Shown here one piece after another: positions 9,173 through 19,645 of a stretch of DNA of 64,000 nt. This stretch comes from Candidatus Zhuqueibacterota bacterium (GTDB lineage Bacteria; Zhuqueibacterota; Zhuqueibacteria; Residuimicrobiales; Krinioviventaceae), in assembly GCA_016934825.1 (NCBI GenBank), contig JAFGSB010000078.1, forward strand, positions 23,371 to 87,370, read 5' to 3'. Made by a program: the position numbers and the translations under genes. The notes under the pieces were generated by a model. That model saw only the letters and a list, made by a program, of their open reading frames with translations. It ran no database searches and was not told where the DNA came from. Numbering within the stretch: position 1 is the first letter of the stretch; each line of letters opens with the position of its first letter.

Positions 9173-10228
9173 TTAACCATCCTCCCCTTTTTCGATTTTC
9201 TCTTCCGTTACCAGATTTTGTTCTGCTTCTTCCGCAAGCGTTTTCGGTTCATCGTCCTGGATACTTGCAGCCGTTTCCGGTTCCTCGGGTTCCGCAATGA
9301 CCAGTTTGGATTGGTTAACAAAATCAAAGGCCAAGCCGGTTATTATGTCTGTTTCTTTCTCTTCCGGTATATATTTTGCGAACTTGACAAGATCGCAACT
9401 GTCTAAAAATTCTCTCGTCATATCTATATAAAGCTTTTCAAGCTTTTCTTGTTCCATTTTTTCCAATAATTGTGTGGTTGTCATCTCTGGCGCGTAAATA
9501 AAAAACCGGTTTTCAATATATTCCCGGATAATATCCGAAATCTGAATATAATACTCCTTAATTTCCCCGGAAACCAATAAATCACTTTGCACGAGCGTCT
9601 CAAGCGCTTCAAGCGCAACCTCGTGCGCCGGTCGCGGCGGTTTTTGTCTTGTCGGCAACAGGGCTTTGCCCGCTTTTCTTCTTTTTATATAGTAAATCAG
9701 CAAAAAAGCAACCGCGATAATTAAAATAATTATCAAAACCAATTTTATATATTGAGTATAATCCCAGGGCGGAACCAGCGGAATTTTGATGTCCCGGATA
9801 TCACCCGCATCCTCGGGATTCAGGCTTTGCACCGAAATTTTTAACGGTTCGGTTTTGATGAATTTGATTGTGGTATCCGTTACGGTTGAATACCCGATCT
9901 GCAATTCCGGGATCTTAAACTCGCCCGTATCAAACGTCGATAAAAAGTAATTGGTCTGTGCGACGATCTTTCCATCCGTTTTTTGCGGCTCTATATTTTT
10001 ATAGTCCCTTATTTCAAACATTCCCAGATTGGCCGCCAGCTCCGGCATAATTAATTTCACGTCCGGATCGTGCGTCACAATGACGGAATACTGAAACACA
10101 TCGCCGATGAGTATGGTATTACGGTCAACTTTGGACTCTACCGAAATACTGCCCTGTGAAAAAAGAGAAGCGGTAAAAATTAAAACCGTTAAAATTATAG
10201 ATAAAATTTTATAATTTTTGTTTCGCAT
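9173..10228 (-). CDS. BatD-like membrane protein (second copy in locus)
   Basis: A 351-residue protein: signal peptide (about 1-24), a beta-rich periplasmic domain (SVESKVDRNTILIGDVFQYS) that matches the BatD Ig-like repeat in pattern, a transmembrane helix near residue 170 (LVLIIILIIAVAFLLIYYI), and a cytoplasmic helical domain. The cytoplasmic part contains IKEYYIQISDIIREYIENRF, a motif of the DUF4381-like tails of MoxR/VWA operons. It ends in an acidic tail. The function is not known. It lies between the SurA-like lipoprotein and batA and is the second of three BatD-type proteins here. Confidence 0.75.
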   Translation of the reverse strand: MRNKNYKILSIILTVLIFTASLFSQGSISVESKVDRNTILIGDVFQYSVIVTHDPDVKLIMPELAANLGMFEIRDYKNIEPQKTDGKIVAQTNYFLSTFDTGEFKIPELQIGYSTVTDTTIKFIKTEPLKISVQSLNPEDAGDIRDIKIPLVPPWDYTQYIKLVLIIILIIAVAFLLIYYIKRRKAGKALLPTRQKPPRPAHEVALEALETLVQSDLLVSGEIKEYYIQISDIIREYIENRFFIYAPEMTTTQLLEKMEQEKLEKLYIDMTREFLDSCDLVKFAKYIPEEKETDIITGLAFDFVNQSKLVIAEPEEPETAASIQDDEPKTLAEEAEQNLVTEEKIEKGEDG

Positions 10229-10271
10229 ACTGATATTTGGATTTTTTAGATAATAAAAGTATTAAGTCCTG

Positions 10272-11216
10272 TTACTTGACACGGCTTTCATAAAATGTGA
10301 CATCCTCGGCGCGGATCATCTTTTCAATTAGGCTGATGTAAGCCTCCTGGTATTTCTGCTGGGTTAAGGCCTGGGTTACCTGCTGCCTGACCTCGGAAAG
10401 CGGTTTTTGCTCGATAACTTTACCGTCCTTGTCTTTTGTGGCGAAATCGTCTTTATGCGCCTGGTAATACAGTTCAATATCGCTGTCCGTAATATCGACT
10501 TTACCTGCAACCCGGTCCTGCAACAGCTTTCTCACCATCAGGGCTTTTTTGGCCTGAAATGCACCTTCAATCACTTCGGGATCTTTTTCAAAACCGGAAC
10601 GTTTCGCGGTATCATATAAAAGCTCGGTGGCCACATATTCGCGCAGAAATTCCATTTTTTTGTTCCGGTCGTTCAATTGTTCGCGAAGACTGGGCGGCAG
10701 TTGATTCAACTCAAAATCAAGATCACCCTGTGTAATTTCCCGGGTTCCAATGCGGGCGACAACTTCTCCCGGCCGTTTTTTCTGGATTCTTGACGGATCA
10801 AGCTGCACAGCCTCATCCAGCACCTGCTGCGCGTCTTCGGTGCGCTCGAGCCGTTCCAGACAGGCAACGATCTTTTTATTCACTTCCGGCATCAAAGTGT
10901 TTTCGGCGAACAGATGTTTTATTTTCAAATAATAAGTCAGCGCGTTCTCATAATCCTTCAATCTTTCAAAATAGGTGTTGGCAATGATATAATTGACATT
11001 CGCACGCTCACGTGTATCAATATTATACTGGTCAAGATATTTTTGATATTCCTGGATAGCCTGTCTATATAATGCCTTGTTAATCAGATCGCCCGCGTAT
11101 TCGCGGAGTTTGTCGGCATCCACCGATGCCTGTTTGCCCTGGTTACAGCCGGTCATCAATACGGCCGCCAGAATAACGGTTAATAAAAAATTGATAGACA
11201 AACGAAAATAATTCAT
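10272..11216 (-). CDS. TPR lipoprotein with SurA-N/peptidyl-prolyl isomerase-like domain
   Basis: Signal peptide with lipobox (MTGCNQ, Cys about residue 24). Residues about 30-135 carry TPR-like repeats (ALYRQAIQEYQKYLDQYN, TYFERLKDYENALTYYLKI). Residues about 155-290 resemble the chaperone core of SurA/PrsA/PpiD proteins (VVARIGTREITQGDLDFEL, LLYDTAKRSGFEKDPEVIEG, ITDSDIELYYQAHKDDF). No rotamase domain is visible between the chaperone helices, so it is more likely a chaperone than an active isomerase. It sits between the DUF58 gene and the second BatD-like gene, an unusual place for such a protein. Confidence 0.75.
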   Translation of the reverse strand: MNYFRLSINFLLTVILAAVLMTGCNQGKQASVDADKLREYAGDLINKALYRQAIQEYQKYLDQYNIDTRERANVNYIIANTYFERLKDYENALTYYLKIKHLFAENTLMPEVNKKIVACLERLERTEDAQQVLDEAVQLDPSRIQKKRPGEVVARIGTREITQGDLDFELNQLPPSLREQLNDRNKKMEFLREYVATELLYDTAKRSGFEKDPEVIEGAFQAKKALMVRKLLQDRVAGKVDITDSDIELYYQAHKDDFATKDKDGKVIEQKPLSEVRQQVTQALTQQKYQEAYISLIEKMIRAEDVTFYESRVK

Positions 11217-11242
11217 TTATGCCTCCGGTAATATAATTAATA

Positions 11243-12121
11243 TTATCTAAACCTTTTGGCCCTCATGCGGAAAAAACGTATTAACGGCTCAATATAGGAT
11301 TCATTTGTTTTAATATCTATATGATCGACATTCAAATTCCGGAACAGTTTGTCGCGGATTTCAATGGATTCATTGGTTCGGCTCACAAAATCGTCCCGGA
11401 CATCAACATCGGATGTATCGATCAGAAATGTTTCACCCGTTTCCGCGTCTTCCAGTTCGATAAAACCGACATTGGGCAATTCAATTTCACGGGGGTCCGT
11501 TACGGTTATCGCGACGATATCATGCCTCTTGTTGGCAATTTGCAGCGCTTTTTCATAACCGCTGCTGATAAAGTCTGAAACCAGGAAAACAACGGACCGG
11601 CGTTTTGTGACCCTGGACAGAAATTCAAGCGCCGCGGATATGTTTGTCTGTTTGCCTTTCGGTTTATGATACAGAATTTCACGCACAACACGGAGTACAT
11701 GCGCCTTTCCTTTTTTGGGGGCCACATACTGCTCCACATCATCTGAAAAAATGACCAGCCCGACTTTATCATTATTTTTTATAGCTGAAAAAGCCAACAG
11801 GGCGCATATTTCGGCAGCAATCTCGCCCTTCATTTGCGTATGGGTTCCAAACTCACCGGATGAACTGACGTCGACGAGCAACACAACGGTAAGTTCCCGT
11901 TCCTCTTCAAACACCTTGACAAACGGATGTCCCGCACGGGCCGTTACGTTCCAGTCAATCGTACGGATATCGTCGCCCATTTGATATTCACGCACTTCGG
12001 AAAACTCCATACCCCGGCCCTTGAACACGGAATGATATTCCCCTGAAAAAACATCATTCACAAGACCGCGGGTTTGGATCTCTATCCGTTTTACTTTTTT
12101 TAATATTTCCTTTGGGATCAC
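11243..12121 (-). CDS. DUF58 domain protein
   Basis: A 292-residue soluble protein starting with GTG (IPKEILKKVKRIEIQTRG). The DUF58 hallmark GRGMEFSEVREYQMGDDIR with TIDWNVTARAG is present. It is followed by a VWA-like fold with LLVDVSSSGEFGTH (MIDAS-like DxSxS) and VFLVSDFISSGYEKAL. DUF58 proteins accompany MoxR ATPases and VWA proteins throughout bacteria and are thought to be partners or substrates of the ATPase. It is transcribed right after moxR, 41 bases downstream, as usual for Bat loci. Confidence 0.9.
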   Translation of the reverse strand: MIPKEILKKVKRIEIQTRGLVNDVFSGEYHSVFKGRGMEFSEVREYQMGDDIRTIDWNVTARAGHPFVKVFEEERELTVVLLVDVSSSGEFGTHTQMKGEIAAEICALLAFSAIKNNDKVGLVIFSDDVEQYVAPKKGKAHVLRVVREILYHKPKGKQTNISAALEFLSRVTKRRSVVFLVSDFISSGYEKALQIANKRHDIVAITVTDPREIELPNVGFIELEDAETGETFLIDTSDVDVRDDFVSRTNESIEIRDKLFRNLNVDHIDIKTNESYIEPLIRFFRMRAKRFR

Positions 12122-12162
12122 GGTTCTTTATGTAATATTATAAATTAATCATCAATTATTAA

Positions 12163-13152
12163 TTATGGCACTTCAATTTTATTTAACACCTTGCGGACGA
12201 CATCTTCGGCCGTAATTTCTTCCGCTTCGGCTTCGTACGTCACGATTACCCGGTGGCGTAAAACATCCAGACCGATGGAACGCACGTCTTCCGGTGTAAC
12301 ATATCCGCGCCTTCTTAAAAACGCATGTGCACGGGCGGCCATACTCAAATATATTGAAGCGCGCGGGGATGCGCCGTAGGCAATCAGGTCTTTTAACTCT
12401 TCCAGACCGAATTGCTCGGGATTTCTGGTCGCAAATACTATATCCACTATATAATTCTCTATTTTCGGATCGATATAAACCTCATGCACGACTCTTTTAG
12501 CGTTCTCAATATCTTTGGGCGTTACAACAGGTTGAGCCGTGGGGATATCCAGCCCGGTCATTCGACGCATAATTTCCAGTTCTTCTTCCCTGTTCGGATA
12601 GCCGATTGACAGTTTGAGCATAAAACGGTCGACCTGGGCTTCGGGCAGGGGATACGTGCCTTCCTGCTCAATCGGGTTTTGTGTGGCCAATACCAGAAAC
12701 GGCGACGGCAGCTTAAAGGTTTCATCGCCAATCGTGACCTGTCTTTCCTGCATCGATTCAAGTAAAGCCGACTGCACTTTGGCCGGTGATCGGTTGATTT
12801 CGTCGGCCAGTATCAAATTCGCAAATACAGGACCTTTTTTAACCGAGAACTTGCCCGTTTTCGGCTCAAAAATCATTGTTCCGATCAGGTCGGCCGGCAG
12901 CAGGTCCGGTGTGAACTGAATTCTTTGAAACTGGGTTTTTATAACAGAGGACAGTGTTTTAACGGCCATCGTTTTTGCCAGGCCGGGAACACCTTCCAAT
13001 AATACGTGACCATCCGCCAGCAAACCAATGAGTAAACGTTCAATCATATATTTCTGGCCGACAATCACTTTGCCGACTTGATCCGTAATCTTTTCGACAA
13101 AAGCACTTTCTTTCTGGATCTTTTCGTTGATCGCTTTGATGTCAAAATCCAT
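12163..13152 (-). CDS. moxR: MoxR-family AAA+ ATPase
   Basis: A 329-residue AAA+ ATPase. The Walker A is GVPGLAKT and the Walker B LADEINRSP, with sensor 1 ATQNP and the lid domain (SPRASIYLSMAARAHAFLRR) matching the AAA_3 plus lid pattern. A GGAGG ribosome site precedes ATG. MoxR ATPases act as chaperones that assemble or activate VWA-containing complexes, here probably BatA/BatB and DUF58. It begins 23 bases after the end of the first BatD-like gene (13176-14162), so that gene probably leads the transcript. Confidence 0.93.
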   Translation of the reverse strand: MDFDIKAINEKIQKESAFVEKITDQVGKVIVGQKYMIERLLIGLLADGHVLLEGVPGLAKTMAVKTLSSVIKTQFQRIQFTPDLLPADLIGTMIFEPKTGKFSVKKGPVFANLILADEINRSPAKVQSALLESMQERQVTIGDETFKLPSPFLVLATQNPIEQEGTYPLPEAQVDRFMLKLSIGYPNREEELEIMRRMTGLDIPTAQPVVTPKDIENAKRVVHEVYIDPKIENYIVDIVFATRNPEQFGLEELKDLIAYGASPRASIYLSMAARAHAFLRRRGYVTPEDVRSIGLDVLRHRVIVTYEAEAEEITAEDVVRKVLNKIEVP

Positions 13153-13175
13153 TTATCCTCCCAACAAGACGTAAA

Positions 13176-14162
13176 TTAATCAATATTGTTATCGTTTTCT
13201 TTATTTATTATTTCACCGCGAAGGCTTTTATGTAAACCTGATTCTATCAATCCATATATCCGCACCAACTCATTTTTTTCAGCATGACCGCCGGAAAATT
13301 TAAAAATATCGGATGTTGTTAAAACATCTTTCACTTCTTCGATAAACCGTTCTTCTATTTGCTGTTTATTCAACTCATAGACAACATCTTCTGTTGTGTT
13401 CACCTCGGCCGGAACATTAAATTTTTCTTTCAGAAAATGTCTTAAAAACCGGGATAATTGTGAAAAACTGTTTACGATATCCAGATTGGGATTTTGCAGG
13501 TCCACTAATTCTTTTAATTTTTTTAAATATTTTTCTTCCAGCGGAACCGCTTTTTCCGCTTCTTCCTGCGCCCTGCGTATTCTTTCGGCTTTACGCTGTC
13601 TTGCGCGGGTAATCACGACAAAAGCTGCGCCTGCCAGCACTAAAAATAATAACAGCCACAAAATCCAGCTCTTGTCGCCGGGTTCGGGTATGGGGTCGAT
13701 GACTTTAACTTCGATTCGATTGGTGGTTAAACTGTACCCGGTATCCGTATCCAGGTCGGTGTATTTTATGATCACGCCTTCAATATAAGACATACCCAGG
13801 GATTTCGGTTGAAGGGTAAAAGAGTATTCCTGTACTGCGATATTCCCGCCATTTTCGGTAGATACTTTATTGGAGGATGAATTTGCGATAATTTCAAGGT
13901 TATTCAATATCGGATTATCAAACTGGTGAACCTGGTATCGATCAAGATTACCATACCATTTTAATTGGATCAAAAGATTGATAGTACGGTTTAACGGAAC
14001 TTTATTATTATTGACCTGGGCCGACAGAGTGATCCCGCTTTCGGGAACGGCAGAATTTATCCGGGAAGAATCAATTCGATTTGAATTTTGAGAAAAACCG
14101 GCGGTAACAAACATGATAGCTGCTATCACAAAACAAGAACACTTTTTACAATAATGTTCCAT
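13176..14162 (-). CDS. BatD-like membrane protein (first gene of the Bat locus)
   Basis: A 328-residue protein with signal peptide (IAAIMFVTAGFSQ), a beta-rich periplasmic domain (ITLSAQVNNNKVPLNRTINLLIQ), a transmembrane helix near residue 175 (WILWLLLFLVLAGAAFVVI), and a charged cytoplasmic domain. That domain carries YLKKLKELVDLQN and FSQLSRFLRHFLKEKF, a DUF4381-like tail. It shares its layout with the protein at 9173 and is a reduced BatD relative. It is preceded by 221 bases without a gene, so the promoter of the whole Bat block probably lies there. The function is unknown. Confidence 0.75.
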   Translation of the reverse strand: MEHYCKKCSCFVIAAIMFVTAGFSQNSNRIDSSRINSAVPESGITLSAQVNNNKVPLNRTINLLIQLKWYGNLDRYQVHQFDNPILNNLEIIANSSSNKVSTENGGNIAVQEYSFTLQPKSLGMSYIEGVIIKYTDLDTDTGYSLTTNRIEVKVIDPIPEPGDKSWILWLLLFLVLAGAAFVVITRARQRKAERIRRAQEEAEKAVPLEEKYLKKLKELVDLQNPNLDIVNSFSQLSRFLRHFLKEKFNVPAEVNTTEDVVYELNKQQIEERFIEEVKDVLTTSDIFKFSGGHAEKNELVRIYGLIESGLHKSLRGEIINKENDNNID

Positions 14163-14383
14163 CGATTCTCCGTATTTAAATTAATAGTGCTGTTCTAAAA
14201 CAAAAGTATAATTTATTAATGTATTCATAAAAAAGCCGATCCATGGCAAATTTTAAATAAACCAAATCTATCGGCATTTAAATAGTAAAAATCCGTGAGA
14301 TTTATAAATATTTTGTTTCCCCCCAAAATATTCATACTTTATTTTTTTCTGATACTTTTTTAACCCCCGAAAAAAAACGAATA
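14163..14383 (-). promoter_or_regulatory. Intergenic region upstream of the Bat locus
   Basis: An AT-rich gap of 221 bases. It must hold the start of the Bat transcript because the nearest upstream gene ends at 14384. A weak inverted repeat, GCCGAT with ATCGGC, brackets about 30 bases around 14237-14276. I cannot pick out a convincing promoter or a rho-independent terminator, and no short gene is evident. Confidence 0.3.
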
Positions 14384-14887
14384 TTATTTTTGAGCACTTT
14401 CACCACTGCCAAATTGTAATTCAATATCGCTGATATCCTGACCGAGGTGGTCCAGTTCCCACTTTACGGATGAGGAAAGTTCATGATCCGGATATTTTTC
14501 AAGGAATTCATTGTATGCTTCCCTCGCTTTATCCATGTCCTTAATGTCATTCGCATAACGGTATCCGATCATAAATTGAGCTTGTACAACAAGGTCGCTT
14601 TGCGGATACTTTTCGATTAAACGTTTATACGCGTCAATTGATTTATCAAAATCTTTGAAACTGCTCGCGTACAATCCGCCTAATTGATAAAGGCTGACAT
14701 CGGCTTTCTGCGAATCCGGGAATCTTTTAATCAATTCCTCGTAAACCTTAACAACCTGATCCCATTGCTCCTTATTCTCATAATCCATTGCCTGGGCTCG
14801 CAATTGTTCCTCAGTTAATTTTTTGCCGCAACCCACGATAGACAATAAAATAACGATCGACAAAGCTAAACTGAACCATTTTTTCAT
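14384..14887 (-). CDS. TPR outer-membrane assembly-type lipoprotein (BamD/YbgF-like)
   Basis: The frame opens at 14911, but GGAGG lies 8 bases before the ATG at 14887, which starts MKKWFSLALSIVILLSIVGC, a clean lipoprotein signal. Three TPR units follow: WDQVVKVYEELIKRFPDSQ, FDKSIDAYKRLIEKYPQSD and MDKAREAYNEFLEKYPDHE. These have the BamD/YbgF style, in which each helix pair ends in FP or YP. It probably sits on the inner face of the outer membrane. BamD is larger, so this is more likely a YbgF-like or accessory lipoprotein. It lies downstream of clpB on the same strand. Confidence 0.8.
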   Translation of the reverse strand: MKKWFSLALSIVILLSIVGCGKKLTEEQLRAQAMDYENKEQWDQVVKVYEELIKRFPDSQKADVSLYQLGGLYASSFKDFDKSIDAYKRLIEKYPQSDLVVQAQFMIGYRYANDIKDMDKAREAYNEFLEKYPDHELSSSVKWELDHLGQDISDIELQFGSGESAQK

Positions 14888-14969
14888 AAAATAAACCTCC
14901 AAAATTTTCATTTATTCTACTTGTAAAAAATATTTAAGTTCCATTTTAATAAAAAATGTATTCACTTTT

Positions 14970-17573
14970 TCACTCAAAATCAAGAGAATTCTGCTTTACC
15001 ACGACCTTGATCGAATCACCGGACTCATAACCGCCTTCTAATAATTTTACGGCAAGCGGATTGATAATCGACTTTTGAATCAGCCGTTTTAACGGTCTCG
15101 CGCCGAACGCCGGATCATAACCGTTTTCCGTTAGAAAATCTTCCGCATCGGCTGTCAATTCCAGATGAAGGTTTTTGGGCTTTAACAGTTCGTCCACATG
15201 CTTTATCTGTAGTTTGATTATTTTTTTCACATCGGCTTTTGTCAGGGTGCGAAAGACAATAATGTCGTCGATCCGGTTCAAAAATTCAGGACGCAGGTTT
15301 GCCTTTAACATCTCGTACATTTTGGCCGCAATTTCTTCATGTATCGCTTCCTTATTGGATTCATTGATTTGCTGGGATCGTTCCATGATGTACTGCGCGC
15401 CAATATTCGATGTCATAATAATGATCGTATTTTTCAGGTTAACCGTGCGGCCTTTATTGTCCGTTAAACGCCCTTCATCCAATACCTGCAGCAATATATT
15501 AAATACTTCAGGATGCGCTTTTTCAATTTCATCGAGCAAAACCACCGAATAGGGACGACGGCGCACGGCCTCGGTCAATTGCCCGCCTTCATCGTAACCG
15601 ACATATCCCGGGGGCGCACCGATGAGCCTTGAAACGGAATGACGTTCCATATACTCGGACATATCAATCCGCACCAGCGCCTGCTCATTGTCGAACAAAA
15701 ATTCGGCCAGCGCCCGGGCCAGTTCCGTTTTACCAACGCCTGTTGAACCCAGGAAAATAAACGAGCCGATAGGCCTGGTTGTATCCTGCAGTCCGGCGCG
15801 CGAGCGGCGAATGGCATTCGCCACCGCCGTTACCGCATCCACCTGATTGACCAAACGCTGGTGAATTCGGTCTTCCATACGTAATAATTTGTCCTTTTCG
15901 CTTTCCAGCATACGGCTTACCGGAATGCCGGTCCATTTGGCAACGACTTCGGCGACATCTTCCTCGTCCACCTCTTCCTTGAGCATTTTCTGGTCCTTTT
16001 GCAGTTCCACCAGTTTTTCATTGGCCGCCGCAAGCTGCTTTTCCAATTCCCGTATTTTTCCGTATTTATACTCCGCCGCTTTTGCCAGATCTGCTTCTCG
16101 TTCCGCCTTGGCCGCGTCAGCCTTGGCCTGTTCGATCTGCCCTTTTAAAGTACGTATTTCGGAGATAACCCCTTTTTCCTGCGCCCAGTGGGTCCGCAGT
16201 TCATTCCGTTCTCTGTCCAGTTTAACGATTTCATCGCTCACCTGTGACAATCTTTTTTTAGAGGCGTCATCCTTTTCTTTTTTTAACGCCTGCTTTTCAA
16301 TTTCAAGCTGTTTTAATTTTCTTTCGACTTTTTCCAGGTCTTCCGGCAGGCTGTCTATTTCTATGCGCAGTTTGGATGCCGCCTCGTCGATCAGGTCAAT
16401 CGCCTTGTCCGGCAAAAAACGTTCGGTAATATATCTGTCGGACAACGTTGCGGCCGCGATCAAAGCACCGTCCTGAATCCGAACCCCGTGGTGGACTTCG
16501 TACTTTTCTTTCAGGCCGCGCAAAATAGAAATGCTGTCCTCAACCGAGGGCTGACTGACCAAAATCTGCTGAAACCGCCGCTCCAGCGCCGCGTCCTTTT
16601 CTATATATTTTCGGTACTCGTCAAGGGTTGTAGCGCCTATGCAGCGCAGTTCACCACGGGCAAGAGCCGGCTTTAACATATTGGATGCGTCCATCGCGCC
16701 TTCCGCCGCTCCCGCTCCCACCAGTGTATGCAATTCGTCAATAAAAAGGATCACTTCGCCCTGCGCCTCGCTGATCTCTTTTAACACAGCTTTTAAACGA
16801 TCTTCAAATTCCCCCCTGAATTTTGCGCCGGCGATTAACGCCCCAAGGTCAAGTGATAATATCTTTTTTGTTTTTAAATTTTCCGGTACATCTCCCTGAA
16901 TGATCCTGTGGGCAATACCTTCGGCAATAGCCGTTTTACCCACGCCCGGTTCGCCGATGAGAACCGGATTGTTCTTGGTCCTGCGAGACAATACCTGCAG
17001 CACACGGCGTATTTCTTCATCCCGCCCGATTACCGGATCGAGTTTATCCCGCCTGGCCAGATCATTCAAATCGCGGGCATATCGTTTTAACGCCTGGTAT
17101 TTTTCCTCGGGATTTTGATCGGTCACACGCTGCGAACCTCTGACTTCCTGTAATACACGCAGAACGACATCATGGTTCACTCCCGAATTTCTGAGGAGCT
17201 GGCCGGCCGGGGTCTTGTCTTCGGTTAAACCAAGAAAAATATGTTCAATACTGACAAATTCATCCCGAAGCCGGTTTGCCTCTTTCAGGGCAACATCAAA
17301 TAATTCATTTACCGCCTGGGACAGATATATTTGCCCGATGCCTCCCGAAACTTTGGGCAGTTTTTTTATGGATTCATCCCCCCTGTTCATGATAAGCGAA
17401 GGGTCCACACCTGCTTTTTTCAGTATTTCACGGGCCATGCTCTCCTGCGGTTCAAGCACGCCTTTTAAAAGATGCAGCGGCTCTATCTGCTGATGGCCGT
17501 TTTCAGATGCAACCTGCTGTGCTTTACCCAGCGCTTCCTGGGATTTTATAGTTAATTTATCATACGATAACAT
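14970..17573 (-). CDS. clpB: ATP-dependent disaggregase ClpB
   Basis: Full-length ClpB (about 867 residues from the preferred ATG at 17573, preceded by GTGAGG; the longer frame to 17591 overlaps the terminator behind dnaK). The Clp N domain occupies about 1-145. The first AAA+ domain has GEPGVGKT and [13 protein letters not shown]. The coiled-coil M domain lies at about 400-530 ([20 protein letters not shown]). The second AAA+ domain has [14 protein letters not shown] and [12 protein letters not shown], followed by the D2-small domain ([17 protein letters not shown]). With DnaK, DnaJ and GrpE it resolubilises aggregated protein in the cytoplasm. Confidence 0.97.
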   Translation of the reverse strand: MLSYDKLTIKSQEALGKAQQVASENGHQQIEPLHLLKGVLEPQESMAREILKKAGVDPSLIMNRGDESIKKLPKVSGGIGQIYLSQAVNELFDVALKEANRLRDEFVSIEHIFLGLTEDKTPAGQLLRNSGVNHDVVLRVLQEVRGSQRVTDQNPEEKYQALKRYARDLNDLARRDKLDPVIGRDEEIRRVLQVLSRRTKNNPVLIGEPGVGKTAIAEGIAHRIIQGDVPENLKTKKILSLDLGALIAGAKFRGEFEDRLKAVLKEISEAQGEVILFIDELHTLVGAGAAEGAMDASNMLKPALARGELRCIGATTLDEYRKYIEKDAALERRFQQILVSQPSVEDSISILRGLKEKYEVHHGVRIQDGALIAAATLSDRYITERFLPDKAIDLIDEAASKLRIEIDSLPEDLEKVERKLKQLEIEKQALKKEKDDASKKRLSQVSDEIVKLDRERNELRTHWAQEKGVISEIRTLKGQIEQAKADAAKAEREADLAKAAEYKYGKIRELEKQLAAANEKLVELQKDQKMLKEEVDEEDVAEVVAKWTGIPVSRMLESEKDKLLRMEDRIHQRLVNQVDAVTAVANAIRRSRAGLQDTTRPIGSFIFLGSTGVGKTELARALAEFLFDNEQALVRIDMSEYMERHSVSRLIGAPPGYVGYDEGGQLTEAVRRRPYSVVLLDEIEKAHPEVFNILLQVLDEGRLTDNKGRTVNLKNTIIIMTSNIGAQYIMERSQQINESNKEAIHEEIAAKMYEMLKANLRPEFLNRIDDIIVFRTLTKADVKKIIKLQIKHVDELLKPKNLHLELTADAEDFLTENGYDPAFGARPLKRLIQKSIINPLAVKLLEGGYESGDSIKVVVKQNSLDFE

Positions 17574-17591
17574 TGTCCTCACCCTCAACAT

Positions 17592-17629
17592 TATGAAAAA
17601 GGCGAGAAAAAGTTAACTTTCTCGCCTTT
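17592..17629 (-). terminator. Rho-independent terminator after dnaK
   Basis: A perfect 12-base stem (17598-17609 with 17618-17629, core GGCGAGAAA) has an 8-base loop and, read on the minus strand, is followed by TTTTT. It lies between dnaK (ends 17655) and clpB (starts 17573), so clpB is either read by leakage through it or has its own promoter. Confidence 0.85.
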
Positions 17630-17654
17630 AATATATTATTTATTTATCTATAGT

Positions 17655-19577
17655 TCACTTTTTATCATCATCGACAACTTCAAAATCGGCCTCTTCCGCG
17701 TCCTCGTCCTTACTTTCTTTTGCGGAACCCTCTTCCTGGGCGCCGGGCTGATCTTGTCCGCCCTGTGCCTGCTGTGCGGATGCCGTTTCGTACATTTTGG
17801 TTGCGGCGTCGCTCCATAATTTGTTGAGCGCCTCAACGGAAGATTTGATCTCGTCCACATTATCAGACTTTAAGGATTCTTTAACTCTGCCGACCGCGGC
17901 TTCCAATTTATTTTTGGTATCGCCTTCCAGTTTGTCGGCATTTTCCCTGATATGTTTTTCCGTTTGATAGACAAGCTGGTCGGCCTGATTTCTTGTATCG
18001 ATCAGTTCCCGCTTCTTTTTGTCTTCGGCAGAATGTGATTTGGCGTCATTAACCATTTTCTCAATTTCTTCCTTGGATAATCCCGTTGACGCCTCAATAT
18101 GTATGGATTGTTCCTTGCCGGTCGCTTTGTCTTTGGCGGAAACATTCAAAATACCGTTTGCGTCAATATCAAATGTCACTTCAATCTGGGGTACACCGCG
18201 CGGAGCCGGCGGTATGCCGTCCAGATGGAAGCGTCCGAGTGTCCGGTTATTGATTGCCATTTCCCGTTCCCCCTGTAATACATGTATTTCAACAGAGGTC
18301 TGGCTGTCCGCGGCCGTCGAGAATACTTCAGATTTTTTCGTCGGTATGGTTGTATTCTTTTCGATCAACTTTGTCGCCACACCGCCGAGCGTTTCGATAC
18401 CGAGCGAAAGCGGTGTGACATCAAGCAGCAACACATCGGAAACATCGCCGGTCAGAACGCCGCCCTGGATTGCTGCGCCCACGGCAACTACTTCATCCGG
18501 GTTGACGCCCTTGTGCGGATCTTTACCAAAAAGAGTCTTGACCAGTTCCTGCACTTTCGGCATTCTGGTTGAACCGCCTACCAATACGATTTCGTCAATG
18601 TCTTTTTCCGAAAGAGATGCGTCTTTCATAGCTATTTTACACGGTCCAATACATCGCTGGAACAAATCATCACATAATTGCTCAAATTTCGCCCGTGTCA
18701 GCGTCATATTTAAATGTTTCGGACCGGTGTCTGTAGCGGTTACAAACGGCAAATTAATCTCTGTTTGCGCCGTTGAAGAAAGTTCACACTTGGCTTTTTC
18801 CGCGGCTTCTTTCAATCGCTGCAGCGCCATCGGATCTTTAGACAAATCCACACCTTCCAGTTTAATGAATTCATCGACCATCCAGTCAATCACTCTTTGA
18901 TCGAAATCATCGCCGCCAAGATGTGTATCGCCGTTTGTGGATTTTACTTCAAAAACACCGTCGCCGATTTCCAGTATGGAAATATCAAAAGTGCCGCCTC
19001 CCAAATCGAATACGGCAATCTTTTCATTGGTTTTCTTGTCCAAACCATAGGCCAGGGATGCCGCTGTCGGTTCATTTATAATTCTGTTTACTTTTAATCC
19101 GGCAATTTCACCGGCTTCTTTGGTCGCCTGGCGTTGACTATCATTAAAATAGGCCGGCACCGTGATGACCGCCTCGGTAACCTTTTCACCCAGGTAATCT
19201 TCGGCTGTCTGTTTCATTTTTTGTAAAATCATTGCCGAAATTTCCTGCGGTGAATATTCTTTGTCGTCTATTTTTACTTTGGCCACGTCATTCTGGCCCT
19301 TCACTACTTTATAAGGCACTTCTTCAATTTCTGTTTTAACTTCATTAAAACGGCGTCCCATAAATCGTTTTATGGAATAGATAGTTTTTTCTGGATTGGT
19401 TATCGCCTGCCGTTTTGCCACCTGACCGACCAGTCGTTCACCCGTTTTACTGAAAGCAACAACCGAAGGGGTCGTCCTTGTTCCTTCCGAATTTTGAATA
19501 ACGGTGGGTTCCCCGCCTTCCATTACGGCAACACATGAATTTGTTGTTCCAAGATCAATACCTATTATCTTACCCAT
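17655..19577 (-). CDS. dnaK: Molecular chaperone DnaK (Hsp70)
   Basis: The preferred start is ATG at 19577 ([15 protein letters not shown]), with GGAG about ten bases upstream; the in-frame ATG at 19586 is too close to the ribosome site. The nucleotide-binding domain (1-~380) has the phosphate-1 loop [17 protein letters not shown] and VGGSTRMP. The substrate-binding domain begins near [14 protein letters not shown]. The lid carries a Gly/Gln-rich linker and a tail ending [13 protein letters not shown], matching the EEVD-like acidic C-terminus of bacterial DnaK. About 640 residues, normal length. A terminator follows, and an unusual shared upstream motif is annotated at 19646-19663. Confidence 0.98.
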   Translation of the reverse strand: MGKIIGIDLGTTNSCVAVMEGGEPTVIQNSEGTRTTPSVVAFSKTGERLVGQVAKRQAITNPEKTIYSIKRFMGRRFNEVKTEIEEVPYKVVKGQNDVAKVKIDDKEYSPQEISAMILQKMKQTAEDYLGEKVTEAVITVPAYFNDSQRQATKEAGEIAGLKVNRIINEPTAASLAYGLDKKTNEKIAVFDLGGGTFDISILEIGDGVFEVKSTNGDTHLGGDDFDQRVIDWMVDEFIKLEGVDLSKDPMALQRLKEAAEKAKCELSSTAQTEINLPFVTATDTGPKHLNMTLTRAKFEQLCDDLFQRCIGPCKIAMKDASLSEKDIDEIVLVGGSTRMPKVQELVKTLFGKDPHKGVNPDEVVAVGAAIQGGVLTGDVSDVLLLDVTPLSLGIETLGGVATKLIEKNTTIPTKKSEVFSTAADSQTSVEIHVLQGEREMAINNRTLGRFHLDGIPPAPRGVPQIEVTFDIDANGILNVSAKDKATGKEQSIHIEASTGLSKEEIEKMVNDAKSHSAEDKKKRELIDTRNQADQLVYQTEKHIRENADKLEGDTKNKLEAAVGRVKESLKSDNVDEIKSSVEALNKLWSDAATKMYETASAQQAQGGQDQPGAQEEGSAKESKDEDAEEADFEVVDDDKK

Positions 19578-19645
19578 TTGTATCATTCTCCTTTTAAAAA
19601 TTATATGTAAAATTTTCCCATTTTCCCTTTAATTATTTACTTATT

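Noticed and set aside
8801..9406. Open frame of 201 codons on the plus strand across batA and the BatD-like gene
   Set aside because: It crosses the junction of two well-supported minus-strand genes and resembles no family.
15889..16476. Ser-rich open frame of 195 codons opposite clpB
   Set aside because: Shadow of the clpB coiled-coil and AAA+ coding region; no start signal.
18019..18900. Open frame of 293 codons opposite dnaK
   Set aside because: Long antisense frames opposite dnaK are a common result of its codon use. The dnaK frame is complete and conserved.
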